Assembly: GCA_016706865.1 (NCBI GenBank)
Contig: JADJIS010000002.1
Span: forward strand, 682,001 to 746,000
Origin: Bacteroidota bacterium
GTDB lineage: Bacteria > Bacteroidota > Bacteroidia > Chitinophagales > BACL12
DNA length: 64,000 bases
Direction: 5' to 3'
Part shown: positions 44,683 to 53,775 of the stretch, piece by piece
Layout of the letters: the number at the start of each line of letters is the position of its first letter
Numbering within the stretch: the stretch's first letter is position 1
Translations under genes and position numbers: made by a program
The notes under the pieces: model-generated
What the model was told of the DNA's origin: nothing
The model's input: only the letters and a program-made list of their open reading frames with translations
Databases searched by the model: none

Positions 44683-45246
44683 TTAACCCAGAAAGTTATT
44701 CACTAGTTCCTCTGCTCTTTGGAGAGTAATGTCCAATTTGTCGTTTACGATGGAAAAATCGAACCGATCGTGGAAGCTCAGTTCCAATGTTGCTCTGTCA
44801 ATTCTTGTTTTTAGAGTTTCGGGAGTTTCGGTGGCGCGTTTTTTTAATCTTTCAATTAATATTTCAAGAGAAGGAGGCTGAATAAAAATGGATAAAGTTT
44901 TTTCCGGATATTTATTTTTTAAACTTAAAGCACCTTTTACATCTACATCAAAAATGATGTTTTTGCCATCTTTCCACAATCTGGAAAGTTCACCCTCCAA
45001 TGTTCCATAAAATTTTCCGGGATAAACTTCTTCCCATTCTACAAATTCGTTTGACGCGATTTTAGATTTAAAGGCATCGTTGGATAGAAAATAATAATCT
45101 TTTCCATCCACTTCATTTTCTCTTTTATTTCTTGTGGTTGCAGAAACTGAAAACGCAAGGGAAGGAATTGTATTTAACAGGTGTTTTACTACTGTAGTTT
45201 TTCCGGCTCCTGAAGGTGCTGTTACGATAATTAATTTACCGGACAT
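44683..45246 (-). CDS. gmk: Guanylate kinase
   Basis: Converts GMP to GDP with ATP in nucleotide metabolism. The P-loop is APSGAGKTTV at 10-19. The GMP-binding region contains SVSATTRNKRENEVDGKDYYF, and later GTLEGELSRLW. Length is 187 aa, slightly shorter than E. coli Gmk but complete. Its ATG shares one base with the yicC stop (TAATG), so the two are translationally coupled. Confidence 0.96.
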   Translation of the reverse strand: MSGKLIIVTAPSGAGKTTVVKHLLNTIPSLAFSVSATTRNKRENEVDGKDYYFLSNDAFKSKIASNEFVEWEEVYPGKFYGTLEGELSRLWKDGKNIIFDVDVKGALSLKNKYPEKTLSIFIQPPSLEILIERLKKRATETPETLKTRIDRATLELSFHDRFDFSIVNDKLDITLQRAEELVNNFLG

Positions 45247-46118
45247 TATAAAACATTATTTAATTGTTCTTTTATTTTTTCCAGTTCATCCTTCATCACC
45301 ACTACCTTTCGCTGCATTTCTGCGTGGTAGGCTTTGGAACCTATGGTATTTATTTCCCTGTTCATTTCCTGACAGATAAATCCTAGTTTTTTTCCTTTTT
45401 CCGTTAATGATTCATTAATGGTCTGCACAAAATAATTACAATGGGATCTTAATCTTATCACTTCTTCGGTAATATCCATTTTTTCAAAATAGAATATTAA
45501 TTCCTGTTCGAAACGATTGTTATCAATTTCTTCTTCGGTTACAAAGGCTTTCAGATCGTTGAACATTTTGCTTCGTTGTTGTTCCATACGCGATGGATCG
45601 AGGTGTTCCACTTCAATTAAAGCATTTAATATTAATTCTACGTGTAAAACAAGATCGGTTTCGAGATTTATTCCTTCGTCCAATCTGAATTTTTGTAATT
45701 GCGAGCAAACAGTATTCAAATGGTGAAATAATTCTGTATGTTGTTCTTCCGATAATGAATCGGTGGATGTTGTGGTTATATTCGGTAAACGAAAAACCAG
45801 GTCGAGAATATTAGCATCATTCACCTGAAGATCGGTGGTAATATTTTTAATTTGACGATAATATTCTTTTACAGCTGATGCATTGATATCGCCGGTTTTA
45901 TCGTCAGTTAATTCAAAACCCAAAGAACAATCAGTCTTTCCTCTGACAATGGTTTTATTCAATATATTGCGGATCTCTATTTCATATTCTCTGAATAAAG
46001 GGGAAAGTCGCAGGTTTAGGTCGAAGGTTTTACTGTTGAGCGTTTTTAATTCGAGCACAATATTTTTGCCGTTGAGGGAAAAAGTTTTCCTTCCGTATCC
46101 GGTCATGGATAGTATCAT
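45246..46118 (-). CDS. YicC family endoribonuclease
   Basis: YicC/YloC family protein of 290 aa. It begins MILSMTGYGRKTF, the family hallmark, and ends with the conserved helix containing KLGFICQEMNREINTIGSKA. E. coli YicC is reported to act in RNA decay as an endoribonuclease. The operon yicC-gmk is a widely conserved neighbourhood and is present here with a one-base overlap. Confidence 0.93.
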   Translation of the reverse strand: MILSMTGYGRKTFSLNGKNIVLELKTLNSKTFDLNLRLSPLFREYEIEIRNILNKTIVRGKTDCSLGFELTDDKTGDINASAVKEYYRQIKNITTDLQVNDANILDLVFRLPNITTTSTDSLSEEQHTELFHHLNTVCSQLQKFRLDEGINLETDLVLHVELILNALIEVEHLDPSRMEQQRSKMFNDLKAFVTEEEIDNNRFEQELIFYFEKMDITEEVIRLRSHCNYFVQTINESLTEKGKKLGFICQEMNREINTIGSKAYHAEMQRKVVVMKDELEKIKEQLNNVL

Positions 46119-46145
46119 AATTGGTATTTGAGTGCAAAAATACGA

Positions 46146-47051
46146 TTATACTGTGGCTTTCAAAGTCTTATTATTTCCCGAAAAACTTACCAGTGCTACT
46201 CCTGCAAATACTAACAAGGAAGATATGATCTTAGTGATGGAAATTTTATCCGACTGCATTATTACTGCTATTAAGGTCGCTATTACTGGTTGCAGATAAA
46301 TATAAACACTTACTAAGGCAGGGTTGCCATATTGGAGACCGAGAATATTAAATAAATATGCCAGCACCGTTGCGCCGAGTATTACTACTGCAAGAGCCCA
46401 TAATGCATCTGATGGAATTGTTTGCCAATCGATAGCTAAAAAATCTTTAATACCAAATGGCAATACGAAAAAAAATCCGTAAAAGAATATCCATTTTGCA
46501 ATAGTGAGTGGAGCATATTTTTGCATTAATGGTTTGGTATATACTAGAAATATTGCATAAGAAGTTGCATTCAGCATGATACAAATATCACCCGAAATAC
46601 TGGAGGGAGAGGTAGTATCCTTTGCTCCGGAAGAAATGAGCATTGCAACACCGATGCCGCCTGTTATAATTCCCAATGCTTTAAGAACAGTTATTTTATC
46701 CTTTAAAATTATCCATGCCATTATTAAAACGATAATAGGAGTTGTAATCATTATTAATGCGCTATGTATTTCGGAGGTAAGGCTTAATCCCTTAAAAAAT
46801 AATAACTGATTAATTGCAACGCCAAATAATGCTGCAAAGAATATTTTCTTTTGATCTTTTTTTTCTACTTTTTCTTTAATAAAAATGGAATGTAAAAGAA
46901 AAAATATCAAAAGTGCTCCTGTAACTGTCATCAAAACAATTCCAAACGGAGGAATATGCTCCAAAACAATTTTACCTATAGAATAATTAATTCCATAAAT
47001 AATATTTGCGGATAAAATAAAGAGGTGGGCTTTGAGTGAATTCTTCACCAT
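46146..47051 (-). CDS. EamA/DMT family transporter (second copy in the window)
   Basis: Inner membrane protein of 301 aa with about ten helices in two EamA repeats; the second includes PALVSVYIYLQPVIATLIAVIM and ends with a short polar tail. Its sequence is only distantly similar to the EamA protein near 8.4 kb, so the two are not recent duplicates. It lies 27 nt upstream of yicC on the same strand, possibly in one transcript. Substrate unknown. Confidence 0.87.
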   Translation of the reverse strand: MVKNSLKAHLFILSANIIYGINYSIGKIVLEHIPPFGIVLMTVTGALLIFFLLHSIFIKEKVEKKDQKKIFFAALFGVAINQLLFFKGLSLTSEIHSALIMITTPIIVLIMAWIILKDKITVLKALGIITGGIGVAMLISSGAKDTTSPSSISGDICIMLNATSYAIFLVYTKPLMQKYAPLTIAKWIFFYGFFFVLPFGIKDFLAIDWQTIPSDALWALAVVILGATVLAYLFNILGLQYGNPALVSVYIYLQPVIATLIAVIMQSDKISITKIISSLLVFAGVALVSFSGNNKTLKATV

Positions 47052-47074
47052 GCAAAGTTAAGAAATGTATTTTT

Positions 47075-47225
47075 GGCCGCGAAGACGCTAAGGGCGCGAA
47101 GTATGCGCTAAAAAGAAATAATTAATAGTACAAAATTATTAGCACACTTTACAACCTAAAATAGACTTTAAAAAATCACAAAACAAATCTTCGCGAAACT
47201 TCGCGCCCTTAGAGCCTTCGCGGCC
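47075..47225. repeat. 27-bp near-perfect inverted repeat
   Basis: The left arm at 47075-47101 (starts GGCCGCGAAGACGCTAAGG) and the right arm at 47199-47225 are reverse complements at 25 of 27 positions, enclosing a 97-nt AT-rich core. The arms are much more GC-rich than their surroundings. The element occupies most of the 180-nt gap between the EamA gene and the split outer membrane protein gene. Confidence 0.85.
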
Positions 47226-47231
47226 TTGTTT

Positions 47232-48689
47232 TTAAAAATCAAGACTCAAAGAAAAATACCACTTTGGATCACCCAAACTAAACGACTCAATGGATTGAGC
47301 GCGGTCGACGCGAATGAAATATCCGAATAGTGTAGTTCTTACACCAAGCCCTGTTCCCATTACAACGGGATCGCGGAAATAATTTACATCAACGGTAATT
47401 GGAGGTTGAGAAATAACTACGTTATTATAGGGATTATCTTCTTCAAAAGGTGATAGTCCCTGCCATGCAGAACCAATATCATAAAAACCAATGATCTCAA
47501 AATTTTTCAAAAATTCTGATTTGATCGGTTTATTAAATAAATAAGAAAATATGGGGAAACGCAATTCCGAATTAAATACAGCATAACTATTTCCGTTGCG
47601 TGTATTTTGATCGTAACCACGTAAATTAGTTGCTAAGGTTTGGAATGCATAACCTGCATTCTGATCAATTTCGATATTCTGATTAAATACAGGAGCGATC
47701 CAACTATCCACTCCGCCCATATAATAAATTAATTTTTGTGTGCCGAAAGAAGTTCCACCCGCAATTCGGTTTGCCCAAATAATTTGACGATGCACTTTCT
47801 GGTAATGACGGAAGTCAAATCCTATCACACCTAAATATCCATCAAACAAACTCACTTTTAATCCCTGTGAAGTATTTACTTCAAATTGTTTGTGCATTTC
47901 AAACCAAACTTTATAACGCAAACCATTTAAAATATTTGTCATTATTGGAAAAGTATTGTCGTGCACATATTCCAGTTTTAAAGAAAGCCAATCTTCTTTG
48001 TAATTCGGTAAATTAAGACTGAAAGTGTCGTTACCTAAAAATATAATTTTTTCACCTCTGTAAGATAAACTTCCGCGCACTGATCTTATAACATCAAAAG
48101 GCCATTTAAGGGAACCTTCTACAATATTTGATTTAATACCCGCATCCACCAAAGGATACCATTGAGGTTGAAAGGTGTATTGTGCTTTTTCGGTCTGGTA
48201 ATACCAGGTTACTTTTTTATCGAGTCTGCGTTTCAGATCGGAATAGGATAAATAATATTCGCCACCAGAAAATGAAGTTGGGAAACGTATTCCACCGGTA
48301 AAACGATAATCCTCAAAAAGATCACTGATGCTTACAGTAAATAAAGCACTCAGATTTGGAGTGGAATAAACTCCTCCGGTTGTATTAAAACTTTCGTATT
48401 TATTTACAAATAAACTATTATCGAGCTGACTGGTAACATATTCGCTTGAGAATTTAATTCGGTAAGGAATGATTCTGGATGAGCGGAATTTTGTACCGGT
48501 ATTAATATTTTGTTGATCGGGATTATCCGATTGTCCAAGCGAAACAGCATCAGTTATTTCTCCCTCTACTGCAAATTCCGGTTCAGGAAAATCGCTTTGG
48601 AAATACATGCCTTCATCAATTTCTTTTTTAATGGTGTCGGTGCTGGTAATAATTGTTTCCGTTTTAAGCTGAGTAGCACTGTCAACCAC
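47232..48689 (-). CDS. C-terminal half of a split outer membrane protein (BamA/D15-like barrel)
   Basis: Frame of 485 aa ending in a 16-strand-type surface antigen barrel: repeated strands such as VRGSLSYRGEKIIFLG, VSLFDGYLGVIGFDFRHY, DPVVMGTGLGVRTTLFGYF and the C-terminal beta-signal WYFSLSLDF. It has no signal peptide, which an outer membrane barrel needs. In the same frame the sequence continues upstream past the GTG as KKDDDVITKIS, joining smoothly to the preceding gene if one base is restored in an A5 run near 48727. It is therefore best read as the second half of one protein of about 1150 aa. Confidence 0.8.
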   Translation of the reverse strand: MVDSATQLKTETIITSTDTIKKEIDEGMYFQSDFPEPEFAVEGEITDAVSLGQSDNPDQQNINTGTKFRSSRIIPYRIKFSSEYVTSQLDNSLFVNKYESFNTTGGVYSTPNLSALFTVSISDLFEDYRFTGGIRFPTSFSGGEYYLSYSDLKRRLDKKVTWYYQTEKAQYTFQPQWYPLVDAGIKSNIVEGSLKWPFDVIRSVRGSLSYRGEKIIFLGNDTFSLNLPNYKEDWLSLKLEYVHDNTFPIMTNILNGLRYKVWFEMHKQFEVNTSQGLKVSLFDGYLGVIGFDFRHYQKVHRQIIWANRIAGGTSFGTQKLIYYMGGVDSWIAPVFNQNIEIDQNAGYAFQTLATNLRGYDQNTRNGNSYAVFNSELRFPIFSYLFNKPIKSEFLKNFEIIGFYDIGSAWQGLSPFEEDNPYNNVVISQPPITVDVNYFRDPVVMGTGLGVRTTLFGYFIRVDRAQSIESFSLGDPKWYFSLSLDF

Positions 48690-48703
48690 ACTTATTTTAG
48701 TGA

Positions 48704-50674
48704 TTACATCATCATCCTTCTTTTTAGATTGATGAAATTACGGAAGGTGGTATTTTTAAGTGTGTTATTTTTCACTTCACTCATGTCGTCGGGTGCATTG
48801 GTGAGGTAAAACATATTATCCTTTCCGCGTTGAAAAACATCCACCACTTTTCCAGTTTTCCAAATTACATCGTGTTCGATGATATTACTTGCAAAATTTG
48901 TTACCGGAAAAATATAAGCAGTATCTCTGTAAATATCAGCAAGCGTAACGGAGTCGTATTTTATAAATGTTGTAAAATCGTTATAATCGTAAACGGGATT
49001 TGTTGTAATGGAATCGGGATAATGCACTAATGTGTCGGTATGATCATATAAACTATCCAGATATCCTGCGAATCTGTTTACAATGCCATTTTGATCACTT
49101 AAATATGCAAAATGTTTTTCGTCGAATTGCAATGGATCCTTCTCACTTATTTTTTTGGAGTGGGTAATTTTTACAAGGTCCTTTGCTTTGTGATTGTAAT
49201 CGTAATAATAGAGATCCATATTGCCAACAGGTAAAATGGAATCTATTGATTTTGTGGTGAAGATGGTATCCTTGTCGCGGTTGGAAGCAAAAATAATTCC
49301 TTCATAACCATTGTTGAGTTGCACGTAACAAGGATTAAGATCATCGTAATAATCGTTGGTGAGTTGTTCCACGCGATCGTTGGTGAGATGATACATATAA
49401 ATATCACTCTGACCGTTGTTCATTACACTCATAACCAAACGGCTGTTCATTTTTGCAAAGGATACATCCAGGATTTTCTGGAAACGTGTTAATTCTTTTG
49501 TTTCTTTTTTCTTATCCTCAACATTGTAAGTGGTGACATAATTTTTATATCGTTTCTCATAAACGATGGCTAATTTTTTTCCGTCGGGGCTCCAGCTAAT
49601 TAATGGATTACTTAAGTCAGTAGCAAGAGTTCTGGTCTTTAATCCGCCGCGTTTTACTTTACGTGCTTCTTTGGAATCAATTTCCTGGATATACACTTTA
49701 AATCTTCCGTAATCATCAATCGCATATGCAATATTTTTCCCATCGGGGCTTATGGATAGCTGATGATAGTTAACATGTTTTTTAGTTTTTCGTGGAATTA
49801 AATATTCATCGGTCAGTTGATTTTTTTCAATTGCTTCCTTTTGATATTTATTTAAAAAATAACTGTACCAATCATCAATGGTGCTATTCACACCTTCCCC
49901 TAAAACAAATAAAAAGCCATTTTCGAGCGACCGGTTTATTCTGATGAGATATAACAAATTTGGAATTGTTGCCTCTCCATAATTCTCGGCGATATAATAC
50001 CATAAAGCATGACCGGCAAAGCGTGCGTCTTCACCGGTAAGTTTATTAAATTTTTTATACTTACCACTTATTATTCCTTCGCGCAATTGATTGTCGAGTT
50101 CTGAATTCCATTCTTCTCCAATATAAGAGACCAAACCTTCGGTAAACCATTCAGGTAAATTCAGTAATACTGCATTTTGAACTATCTCTTGTAAATTCCC
50201 ACCAAATATCATGGAGTTGATCAAAACTTTTCCAACTCCTTCGCGAATTTGTTTTCTTAAATGTTGATGGTTGCCATCGAAATAAACAAATATTTTATTT
50301 CCAATTATCTTCGTTTCTCCTCCAATATTGTATTGTTCTTCTTTTCCAACTGCAAAATTGCTTTGGTTGTAATCGGAAATATTATTATAGATAATGATCT
50401 CCGGTTTGCCGTTGAGTTTATAATCTAAAAGATCTTCTATTTGAATGAGATCGGCTTCTGCAATTTGGGCTGCAAATTTTCCGAGATTGAGTCCACCCTG
50501 ATTAAAATAAACGAGAAAATGTTCACCCTCATAAAACTGCCAGGTGAATAATTTGTATTGTACGCGGTTTTGCCCGAACTGAATTTGAGTTCCTTGTCCG
50601 AATGCCACAGTTCCGCAAAGCAACAATGCAGCAATTAGTAGTGTTTTTAAACCTTTTAATGCGTAAACTTTCAT
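48704..50674 (-). CDS. N-terminal half of the split protein: peptidase-MA-like and TolB-type propeller
   Basis: Frame of 656 aa with a signal peptide ending near VAFGQ. It has a domain at about 30-280 resembling gluzincin/peptidase MA-like modules but without an intact HExxH (LPEWFTEGLVSYIGEEW only), then TolB/PD40-type propeller repeats (LSISPDGKNIAYAIDD, LISWSPDGKKLAIVYE, GYEGIIFASNRDKDT). It ends abruptly in LKRRMMM. Homologues as I recall them are single proteins of around 1100 aa with a C-terminal barrel, so this looks frameshifted. Outer membrane location expected; substrate unknown. Confidence 0.8.
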   Translation of the reverse strand: MKVYALKGLKTLLIAALLLCGTVAFGQGTQIQFGQNRVQYKLFTWQFYEGEHFLVYFNQGGLNLGKFAAQIAEADLIQIEDLLDYKLNGKPEIIIYNNISDYNQSNFAVGKEEQYNIGGETKIIGNKIFVYFDGNHQHLRKQIREGVGKVLINSMIFGGNLQEIVQNAVLLNLPEWFTEGLVSYIGEEWNSELDNQLREGIISGKYKKFNKLTGEDARFAGHALWYYIAENYGEATIPNLLYLIRINRSLENGFLFVLGEGVNSTIDDWYSYFLNKYQKEAIEKNQLTDEYLIPRKTKKHVNYHQLSISPDGKNIAYAIDDYGRFKVYIQEIDSKEARKVKRGGLKTRTLATDLSNPLISWSPDGKKLAIVYEKRYKNYVTTYNVEDKKKETKELTRFQKILDVSFAKMNSRLVMSVMNNGQSDIYMYHLTNDRVEQLTNDYYDDLNPCYVQLNNGYEGIIFASNRDKDTIFTTKSIDSILPVGNMDLYYYDYNHKAKDLVKITHSKKISEKDPLQFDEKHFAYLSDQNGIVNRFAGYLDSLYDHTDTLVHYPDSITTNPVYDYNDFTTFIKYDSVTLADIYRDTAYIFPVTNFASNIIEHDVIWKTGKVVDVFQRGKDNMFYLTNAPDDMSEVKNNTLKNTTFRNFINLKRRMMM

Positions 50675-50693
50675 CCTTCAGTCCTCTTCACCC

Positions 50694-50716
50694 TTGCAAA
50701 ATACGTAGTTTTGCAA
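50694..50716. repeat. Palindrome in a divergent intergenic region
   Basis: TTGCAAAA (50694-50701) and TTTTGCAA (50709-50716) are exact reverse complements around a 7-nt spacer TACGTAG. It lies between two divergent genes, and the right half contains TAGTTTTG, a -7-like box for the plus-strand gene. It is either an operator or overlapping divergent promoter elements. Confidence 0.5.
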
Positions 50717-50762
50717 TAAAGTTCAAGGTTTCCATTAAATTTTACAAAATAACGATATTCTC

Positions 50763-51404
50763 ATGGCTCAAATTGTTTCATTCACCTTTAATCCGTTCTA
50801 CGAAAATACCTATATTATATACGATGAAACAGGTGATTGTGTTGTGGTAGATCCCGGTTGTTACACAAAAAAGGAACAGTTGGAACTGAGCACCTTTATT
50901 ACGGAACACAAGCTCAAACCGGTTTACCTACTCAATACCCATTGTCATATTGATCATGTTTTAGGCAACAAATATGTTGCCGAGACTTACAATTTGCCAT
51001 TTTTAATGCCCGAAGGGGAACAAATTGTGTTGGATGAGGTGTTAAATTATGCTCCTTCCATGGGAATCAACTATCAAAAGTCGCCGGATGCCGACATTTT
51101 TGTGAAAGAAGGGGTAGATATCAAATTTGGAAACACGGTTTTGAAGGTAATTTCAGCACCCGGACACTCACCCGACTCTGTATGTTTTTACTGCGAAAAG
51201 GATAAATTTATTGCCAGTGGAGACGTTCTTTTCTACGATTCCATCGGCCGAACCGACCTTCCAGGTGGAAATTATACCACATTAATGGAATCCATTAAAA
51301 ATAAACTGTTGCCTTTGGCGGATGATGTGAAGGTGTATGCTGGGCATATGCAATCGACCACTATTGGAAGGGAGAGGAAAATGAATCCATTCTTGAATGA
51401 GTAG
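50763..51404 (+). CDS. MBL-fold metallo-hydrolase (glyoxalase II-like)
   Basis: Cytoplasmic metallo-beta-lactamase-fold hydrolase of 213 aa. The metal motif H-x-H-x-D-H appears as THCHIDHVLGNK (about 59-70), followed by APGHSPDSVCF and YAGHMQSTTIGRE with the further metal histidines. This pattern fits the hydroxyacylglutathione-hydrolase-like YcbL subgroup. Whether it acts on S-lactoyl-glutathione is not deducible. It stands alone, divergent from the split outer membrane protein gene. Confidence 0.88.
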   Translation: MAQIVSFTFNPFYENTYIIYDETGDCVVVDPGCYTKKEQLELSTFITEHKLKPVYLLNTHCHIDHVLGNKYVAETYNLPFLMPEGEQIVLDEVLNYAPSMGINYQKSPDADIFVKEGVDIKFGNTVLKVISAPGHSPDSVCFYCEKDKFIASGDVLFYDSIGRTDLPGGNYTTLMESIKNKLLPLADDVKVYAGHMQSTTIGRERKMNPFLNE

Positions 51405-51463
51405 ACTCATCAATGACTGGAACAGTCAATCGCCCTTAGGTTACCAGCATCATCAATATAAAC

Positions 51464-52378
51464 TTACAACTTAACAATTTTCTGAGTAAAACATCCTCCC
51501 AAAGTAGTTAGCTGAATAAAATAATTTCCTGCTGGGATTTCAGATATATTTAAATTATCTATATCCATAAAATCTTTAATTTTTCTTCCGTCTATGGAAA
51601 ACAAAGAAATTGAATAATCGCCTTGTATATTATTAATGTCGATATTTAATTTATCAGTTACGGGATTTGGGAAAATAGAAAAGGCAGAAATATCATTATT
51701 TGATTCTGAAATATCTGTAAAGTGAACAGGATCATAAGAAAAAGTATTTGTGAGAAAATTCGGATCTATCCAATAAACTAAAATACCCCTAAAAGTTAAT
51801 GGAGAAATAATCGTATAATAATCAACTTCCACCTCGTCATCTATTGTCTCTTTAACATGAATTAATATCACATCAGAATAAGTTCCATGAGCTGTTATTA
51901 AATTTCCATATCCAAGATATTCGCGCAATGAAACGGACTCCGGTTCTCCATCGAGTTGAAAAGTATCAATTTTTGATTCATTATATTCAAAAGGCAGCTC
52001 ATAATAGGTGTTTGGGTTTGTCAATATTGTAGATGTGCCAAAATTATTATTACCAAGATATGTGTATTCATCTTCATCAAATTTATTATAACTGAAATAT
52101 TCAGAAAAGCGTTTTATTATAAGTGTAGCTTCCGGAAAGTCTGCATCGAAGTCCGTTGTTTCCATTACTTCAAAATAATTTGGATAGGCTTCCGTAAAAT
52201 TATATGATGAATAATCCCAAATTATATTTTCACCTGTGTCAGGCATTGGTATTGCCTCCTCAAAATTGTATATTGTCATATTTACCGGCGAAACAAAATC
52301 AGATACAAATTCCAATTGAGGTTGACTCCAAAGAGGAGTGGAAATGATAAAAAAAAGTAAAGGACAGAGTGCTTTCAT
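51464..52378 (-). CDS. Secreted protein with type A T9SS sorting domain
   Basis: Protein of 304 aa with a signal peptide ending near LWSQP, a middle region of unknown fold (FEEAIPMPDTGENIIWDYSS suggests a family of unassigned surface proteins) and a C-terminal Por-type sorting domain with FSIFPNPVTDKLNI, YSISLFSIDGRKI and IPAGNYFIQL. It is predicted type IX secretion cargo. It lies 34 nt downstream of the decayed hutH copy, on the same strand. Function of the middle region unknown. Confidence 0.82.
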   Translation of the reverse strand: MKALCPLLFFIISTPLWSQPQLEFVSDFVSPVNMTIYNFEEAIPMPDTGENIIWDYSSYNFTEAYPNYFEVMETTDFDADFPEATLIIKRFSEYFSYNKFDEDEYTYLGNNNFGTSTILTNPNTYYELPFEYNESKIDTFQLDGEPESVSLREYLGYGNLITAHGTYSDVILIHVKETIDDEVEVDYYTIISPLTFRGILVYWIDPNFLTNTFSYDPVHFTDISESNNDISAFSIFPNPVTDKLNIDINNIQGDYSISLFSIDGRKIKDFMDIDNLNISEIPAGNYFIQLTTLGGCFTQKIVKL

Positions 52379-52412
52379 AAGTAAATTTTAATTTATTCAT
52401 GAAGATCAATCT

Positions 52413-52812
52413 TTACAGGTCGAGATTTAATGTTTTTATAAATCCTATACTGTTTGAAATATCTTCATGCATATAGCGATCGAACTCATTAAAAGTTACA
52501 GCCTTCCTATAATCCTCAAACAATTTTTCAATAATGGGAGAGGATTTCGCCGGTCCTCTGAATTCATATGCCTGTGCAGCTGTCAGCAATTCGATGGCGA
52601 GTATTTTTTCCAGATTTTCTGCTACGCGCAAACATTTGGTGACTGCATTAGTGCCCATGTTCACGTAATCTTTCTGTTCGTTACAACTGGAAATAGAGTC
52701 TAGACTAGCGGTGTGCAAAATTGTATGTTTTGTGAAACGATACTTTCTGCAACATATTGTGGTATTATTAATCCAGAATTTAATCCGGGATTATTGGTGA
52801 GAATCAGGCAGT
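52413..52812 (-). pseudogene. Decayed C-terminal fragment of a second histidine ammonia-lyase
   Basis: A 101-codon open frame (52413-52718, TTG start) is closely similar to the last 100 residues of the intact hutH near 54 kb, sharing SCNEQ, KCLRVAENLEKILAIELL and FDRY.HEDI. Similarity continues upstream to about 52812 (LTNNPGLNSGL.IPQYVA) but in another frame: relative to the intact copy one base is missing near 52714, and a further two-base gap occurs near 52800. The N-terminal three quarters, including the MIO site, are absent. It cannot encode an active enzyme. Confidence 0.88.
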
Positions 52813-52849
52813 TATTTCGAAACAAATCCCATATCATAACGAGTACTAA

Positions 52850-53758
52850 TTATTCATAAAATTCGTAGATATATTGAGCCCACAATCTTCCCTCGCCATT
52901 TCCGTTTGTACAAATTCGTTGTTTTAATAAGCCATTTGTTAAATAAATATATTCATTAATTTCAGAATCATCGGTAAAAATAATATCCGGTGTTCCTTTT
53001 GTATAAGTGTTATAGGAAGTTTTTACTATTTTATCTGCTTCATAATAATATTCCTCGAATCTGGTGATATTATTTACGCGAGATTCACCAAGATATCCTT
53101 GCAGTTGAAAACTTTTAAATTTAATTATCCTATTGTTTAAATCATAGAATGTACTATCAATTTTTTTCCATTGATTCTCCCCTGTAAGTTGTTTCTTCAC
53201 AAAGATCCTTTTTTTATTGTCAAAAGAATATGCATAAGAATTAAATAGATCCATTTGATTTACATCTGCCCTTAAATTTTGAGAATAGGCAGCCGGATAA
53301 TTTTCATTAGAATAATAATGGAAAAATAGCAGATCACCCTTATCATTATAAATAAATTCATGCAATTTGCAATCAGACTGATTCTGATTGTAATGATTTT
53401 TTCGAATACTCTGGTAACTTAAAATATTTCCCTGTTTGTTGTATACAAAAAGTTCGGTTGCGTAAATGTTTTCGATCTTGGTATTAACCGTGAATTCAAA
53501 ACGAAGCAAAGTGTCTCCAAATTGATCATATTTGTATTGTGTTGGGGTAGCGCCTTCGTAATAGCAGGATGTAATTCTTCCTAGGCTGTCGTAAGTTTTT
53601 ATAAATGGTTTTGTAAAAAATATAGAATCGGTAACAGTTTTTACTTTATTTTTAATATATATATTATTTTCAGGATAGTATATTTCCGACCTTTCAAACT
53701 GACAAAAAGCAGATGTCCCCCAGCATAATAATATCAATATTTTAATTGTATGCTGCAA
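52850..53758 (-). CDS. Secreted protein with YD/RHS-like repeats
   Basis: Protein of 302 aa with a signal peptide (MQHTIKILILLCWGTSAFCQ) started by TTG; an in-frame stop immediately precedes it, so no longer form exists. The body has repeated tyrosine-aspartate strands such as IKTYDSLGRITSCYY, YKYDQFGDTLLRF and FVYNKQGNILSY, typical of YD-repeat/RHS-like shells, but it is too short to be a full RHS protein. It lies 17 nt downstream of hutH and upstream of the decayed hutH fragment. Function unknown. Confidence 0.7.
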   Translation of the reverse strand: MQHTIKILILLCWGTSAFCQFERSEIYYPENNIYIKNKVKTVTDSIFFTKPFIKTYDSLGRITSCYYEGATPTQYKYDQFGDTLLRFEFTVNTKIENIYATELFVYNKQGNILSYQSIRKNHYNQNQSDCKLHEFIYNDKGDLLFFHYYSNENYPAAYSQNLRADVNQMDLFNSYAYSFDNKKRIFVKKQLTGENQWKKIDSTFYDLNNRIIKFKSFQLQGYLGESRVNNITRFEEYYYEADKIVKTSYNTYTKGTPDIIFTDDSEINEYIYLTNGLLKQRICTNGNGEGRLWAQYIYEFYE

Positions 53759-53775
53759 TTATTAAATTAATTAAT

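Noticed and set aside
48720..48735. Programmed -1 frameshifting joining the two halves of the outer membrane protein
   Set aside because: The site reads CTA AAA AGA, so only one tRNA could re-pair well after slipping, and no strong downstream structure was noticed. A one-base indel is simpler.
51405..51463. Terminator between the MBL hydrolase and the type A cargo gene
   Set aside because: TGACTGGAACAGTCA gives only a 5-bp stem and no T-run follows on either strand.
52413..52718. Intact small protein of 101 residues
   Set aside because: It is the out-of-context tail of a histidine ammonia-lyase without active site, with a TTG start created at a frameshift. It is treated as a pseudogene.
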